A stretch of 35,911 bases of DNA. Source: Candidatus Chloroploca asiatica. GTDB taxonomy: Bacteria > Chloroflexota > Chloroflexia > Chloroflexales > Chloroflexaceae. This document shows positions 33,074 through 35,911 of this stretch, piece after piece (positions within the stretch are counted from its first letter, which is position 1; the number at the start of each line of letters is the position of its first letter). The DNA is taken from the NCBI RefSeq assembly GCF_002532075.1, contig NZ_LYXE01000125.1:1-35911 (forward strand). Direction: 5' to 3'. Made by a program: the position numbers and the translations under genes. The notes below the pieces were generated by a model. It did not search any database. It was not told the origin of the DNA and saw only the letters and a program-made list of their open reading frames with translations.

Positions 33074-33962
33074 GACTCCTCCTCAACGCGCAAACGCACC
33101 GCCGGGTCGCCGAGCCAGATATAAGCGCGACCGTTGTGGTAGTCCAGCCAGAGGTCGGCCAGATCAGCATCGGCGACCTGCTTATTAAACTTAAGATCAT
33201 CTAGCTTCTTGGCTAAACGCATTCCCCTCGCAGCCTGGATTATGTTGAACTGGTCGGTTGCAGCGCCGACTCGACGACCTTGCATCAACCGGCTTAACAG
33301 ATCCTCGAAAGGAATCGAGGCTTCGCCCTTGCGAAAGGTAAGATAGTACCAGACCCGATCTACCTGTCCAAACACGCCCAGCGCCCCGCTGAGCAACATC
33401 TGCTGCGGGAGTTGGGCGATGGCGGCATGTGGGGCAAGCTGAAGCGGTTTTCGCTCCGGTGGGTCAGGCTGTACCTCTTGCATAAACCCAGATGGTTGCT
33501 CGGTGACCTTGATCTGCCCATCCTCGGCGGGCCAGCCCAGGCCATAGCTAGAATGCATACAGACCAGCATGCCGCTCAGGTCGAGATCACGCACATCTTC
33601 GCCAGTCAGTAGTTGCTCACGCGCAACCGGGCCGTTGCCTGTCCAGTCAGCCATGATTAGCGCACCCTGCAATTGGCTCTGCCGTGGGTCGTCAGGCGCA
33701 AAACCCACGCTCTGCGCGGCCAGGAAGAGGATTTGCGGCGTCTCTTGGCGCAGCAACTGTTCGATGCGGCTCTGATCGATTTCAGCGGTGGTGCCGAAAC
33801 TCACCTCGCTTGAGCTGCGCACCCTGGATCTATAGAGGCTTTGCATCTCGCGTGGTATGACGCTCGCCTGCTGTTGCGCCAGTATCGCAGCCATGGTGAC
33901 GTCAATCTGCAGCAACGGCTGGCCTGTCGTCGCATCAACCCCATTGGGCTGGTTTGCTGATC
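33070..33962 (-). pseudogene. Caspase-fold (gingipain/C25-like) protease, 5'-truncated
   Basis: The frame is open from a TGA near 33962 to 33070, about 296 codons. The C-terminal features fit Chloroflexota caspase-like proteases: a hydrophobic strand ending in Cys (LSGMLVCMHSSYGLG), HAAIAQLPQQMLLSGALGVF, GQVDRVWYY, and the ending YHNGRAYIWLGDPAVRLRV. The Cys in LVCMHSSYG is the likely nucleophile. Upstream, another frame (about 34155-33940) reads WPIILISKPAQ next to NGVDATTGQPLLQID in this frame, suggesting a frameshift near 33945 that split a longer gene. A TTG at 33915 could start a shortened product. Such proteases usually act in cell-death or STAND-linked defence. Confidence 0.55.
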
Positions 33963-34172
33963 AGGATGATCGGCCAGTCTGTTTCTGAATGTGGCAGTTG
34001 TTCTGGCTTTGCGGGGCCTGGATCCGATTCAAGCGGCTTCCATGGCGACTCCTGCCCGCCTTTGCTTCCAGCACAGTGGGTACTCCACGCTAGACCGTCT
34101 GCGCACCCGAAAAGATACGCTCCCTTGGCAAGATCGCCGTGGATGCGCCGCAGGGCCGGCCAACAGGGATCA

Positions 34173-35911
34173 TCAGGGCAACGCGATCAACGCCAGCACC
34201 CGGTCGATCAGCGCCGCGTCTTGCTCGTCGAGGCCCGTCACCAGCGCATCACGGTCACGCTCACCGGCCCAGAGGCGCTCGACGGGTTCGCGCAGCCTCC
34301 AGCCCTGCTGCTCAAGGTGCGCCAGGGCCGCTGTGACTTCCTGCCGTGGCGCATCGTCACCGGTGGCAACGGCGGCGATGGCCCCGAGGAGCGCGGTGAC
34401 GTCGCTGGGCGGCGGGGCGGACGTTCCCCTGAGGCGTTCCTGTATGGCAGCCAGACTCCGGCGTGAGCCCTGCGTGTCGGGGTGGTCAGGCCCGAGGCGG
34501 GCTTCGAAGATCGCAAGTGCCCGGCCCATCAGCTGCTCGGCGGTTTGGACATCGTCCTGGTCATAGTAATTGATCGCCAGGTTGTTGAGGCTGGCGGCGG
34601 TGTCAGGATGGTCGGCCCCGAGCGCGTGCTCCCGGATCGCCAGGGCGCGTTCGAAGAGCGGGCGGGCCGCGTCGTAGTTCCCTTGGGTTTGGTGCAGGTA
34701 CGCGAGATTGTTGAGGCTTAAGGCGGTATCGGGATGCTCGGGGCCGAGCACGCGCTCGCGGATCGCCAGGGCGCGTGCGAGGAGCGGGCGGGCCGCGTCG
34801 TACTGCCCCTGCGCGTGGTACAGCCCCGCCAGGTTGTTGAGGCTGGCGGCGGTGTCAGGATGGTCGGCCCCGAGCGCGTGCTCCCGGATCGCCAGGGCGC
34901 GTTCGAAGAGCGGGCGGGCCGCGTCGTAGTTCCCTTGGGTTTGGTGCAGGTACGCGAGATTGTTGAGGCTTAAGGCGGTATTGGGATGCTCGGGGCCGAG
35001 CACGCGCTCGCGGATGGCCAGGGCGCGTGCATAGAGCGGGCGGGCCGCGTCGTAGTTCCCTTGGGCATCGTGCAGGGCCGCGAGATTGCCCAAGCTGGTG
35101 GCGGTATTGGGATGCTCGGGGCCGAGCACGCGCTCGCGGATGGCCAGGGCGCGTGCATAGAGCGGGCGGGCCGCGTCGTAGTTCCCTTGGGCATCGTGCA
35201 GGGCCGCGAGATTGCCCAAGCTGGTGGCGGTATTGGGATGCTCGGGGCCGAGCACGCGCTCGCGGATGGCCAGGGCGCGTGCATAGAGCGGGCGGGCCGC
35301 GTCGTAGTTCCCTTGGGCACGCAACAATGCCGCGAGATTGTTGAGGCTTAAGGCGGTATCGGGATGCTCGGGGCCGAGCACGCGCTCGCGGATCGCCAGG
35401 GCGCGTTCGTAGAGGGGTCGGGCCGCGTCGTAGTTCCCTTGGGCACGCAACAATGCCGCGAGATTGTTGAGGCTTAAGGCGGTATCGGGATGCTCGGGGC
35501 CGAGCACGCGCTCGCGGATCGCCAGGGCGCGTTCGTAGAGGGGTCGGGCCGCGTCGTAGTTCCCTTGGGCACGCAACAATGCCGCGAGATTGTTGAGGCT
35601 TAAGGCGGTATCGGGATGCTCGGGGCCGAGCACGCGCTCGCGGATCGCCAGGGCGCGTTCATAGAGCGGACGGGCCGCGTCGTAGTTCCCTTGGGCATCG
35701 TGCAGGCCCGCGAGATTGTTGAGGCTGGTGGCGGTAGCGGGATGCTCGGGGCCGAGCACGCGCTCGCGGATGTCCAGGGCGCGTTCATAGAGCGGACGGG
35801 CCGCGTCGTAGTTCCCTTGGGCATCGTGCAGGAGCGCGAGATTGTTGAGGCTGGTGGCGGTAGCGGGATGCTCGGGGCCGAGCACGCGCTCGCGGATGTC
35901 CAGGGCGCGTT
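34173..35911 (-). CDS. TPR-repeat STAND-family protein, 3' part (runs off the window)
   Basis: The frame is open to the right edge, so the N-terminus is missing here. About 580 residues are visible: some twelve 42-aa TPR units with LGPEHPDTALSLNNLA consensus, several identical or nearly so at DNA level (three successive ALLRAQG units; two identical LHDAQG units; a two-unit block repeated). The C-terminus carries one copy of the approximately 75-aa domain that is triplicated in the gene at 3900-8216 (VATGDDAPRQEVTAALAHL, ERLWAGERDRDAL, DQDAALIDRV-like ending). By homology the missing part should be hydrophobic N-terminus plus NB-ARC. It stands convergent to nothing and reads toward the broken caspase-like gene on the same strand. 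Confidence 0.85.
   Translation of the reverse strand, partial: RALDIRERVLGPEHPATATSLNNLALLHDAQGNYDAARPLYERALDIRERVLGPEHPATATSLNNLAGLHDAQGNYDAARPLYERALAIRERVLGPEHPDTALSLNNLAALLRAQGNYDAARPLYERALAIRERVLGPEHPDTALSLNNLAALLRAQGNYDAARPLYERALAIRERVLGPEHPDTALSLNNLAALLRAQGNYDAARPLYARALAIRERVLGPEHPNTATSLGNLAALHDAQGNYDAARPLYARALAIRERVLGPEHPNTATSLGNLAALHDAQGNYDAARPLYARALAIRERVLGPEHPNTALSLNNLAYLHQTQGNYDAARPLFERALAIREHALGADHPDTAASLNNLAGLYHAQGQYDAARPLLARALAIRERVLGPEHPDTALSLNNLAYLHQTQGNYDAARPLFERALAIREHALGADHPDTAASLNNLAINYYDQDDVQTAEQLMGRALAIFEARLGPDHPDTQGSRRSLAAIQERLRGTSAPPPSDVTALLGAIAAVATGDDAPRQEVTAALAHLEQQGWRLREPVERLWAGERDRDALVTGLDEQDAALIDRVLALIALP

Noticed and set aside
34734-35351. Plus-strand reading frames opposite the TPR arrays (also near 1244-1846 and 5892-6491)
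   Set aside because: They are antisense shadows of the repeated TPR coding sequence; their apparent repeats simply mirror the TPR units.
34500-35911. Regular tandem repeats that could be taken for a CRISPR array
   Set aside because: The period is 126 bp, the units are contiguous without spacers, and they encode 42-aa TPR units in a continuous frame on the minus strand.

Overview
The window looks like an accessory (defence and conflict) region of a GC-rich chromosome, most likely from the phylum Chloroflexota. That placement is inferred from family content: NB-ARC/TPR signalling proteins with 42-residue kinesin-light-chain-type repeats, NACHT-FGE proteins, gingipain-like caspase-fold proteases, small PIN toxin pairs and a KfrA-type protein. 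No rRNA, tRNA or housekeeping gene is present to fix the taxonomy. No CRISPR array, transposase, integrase or reverse transcriptase was found.

Layout. (1) 1-9.3 kb, minus strand: two large paralogous STAND proteins (an N-terminal helical/hydrophobic domain, NB-ARC, then TPR) stand in tandem, each behind the same 41-nt promoter block. A third promoter block with a dozen codons of a deleted third copy lies at 9.1-9.2 kb. A PIN toxin/antitoxin pair sits between. The first STAND gene is chimeric: its TPR array runs into the tail of a CHAT domain and then a multi-spanning membrane domain. (2) 9.5-12.6 kb: a coiled-coil protein plus HNH endonuclease operon, a KfrA-like DNA-binding protein, and a C2HC zinc-finger ORF followed by a cold-shock/DUF1294 membrane protein. 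Fold-back repeats separate them. (3) 13.4-27.6 kb, plus strand: the core island. It holds a truncated helicase N-terminus, then a Hanks-type kinase fused to an SNF2 helicase with a C-terminal DUF3883 domain, a 121-aa acidic protein, a DUF1156 DNA methyltransferase, a DUF499 ATPase with an Ig-like insert, and a 522-aa protein of unknown function. An imperfect 60-bp direct repeat flanks this block. (4) 27.9-32.2 kb: a NACHT-FGE protein carrying three tandem duplications, and a companion 285-aa protein. (5) 32.2-34.1 kb: a graveyard of broken toxin and protease genes (protease N-terminus, HEPN, PIN, caspase-like) with two micro-ORFs. (6) 34.2 kb to the right edge: the 3' part of a further TPR gene of the same family as region 1.

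How it may work together. Helicase, methyltransferase and DUF499 ATPase resemble a restriction-modification-like antiphage module related to the DISARM/BREX group. A kinase fused to the helicase would let the nuclease/translocase arm be controlled by phosphorylation. The STAND proteins (NB-ARC-TPR, NACHT-FGE), the caspase-like remnants and the toxin pairs fit a second, abortive-infection-type layer. The repeated DNA inside these genes (126-bp TPR units, 66-, 58- and 30-bp duplications) and the many truncated copies show that the region is remodelled by recombination.
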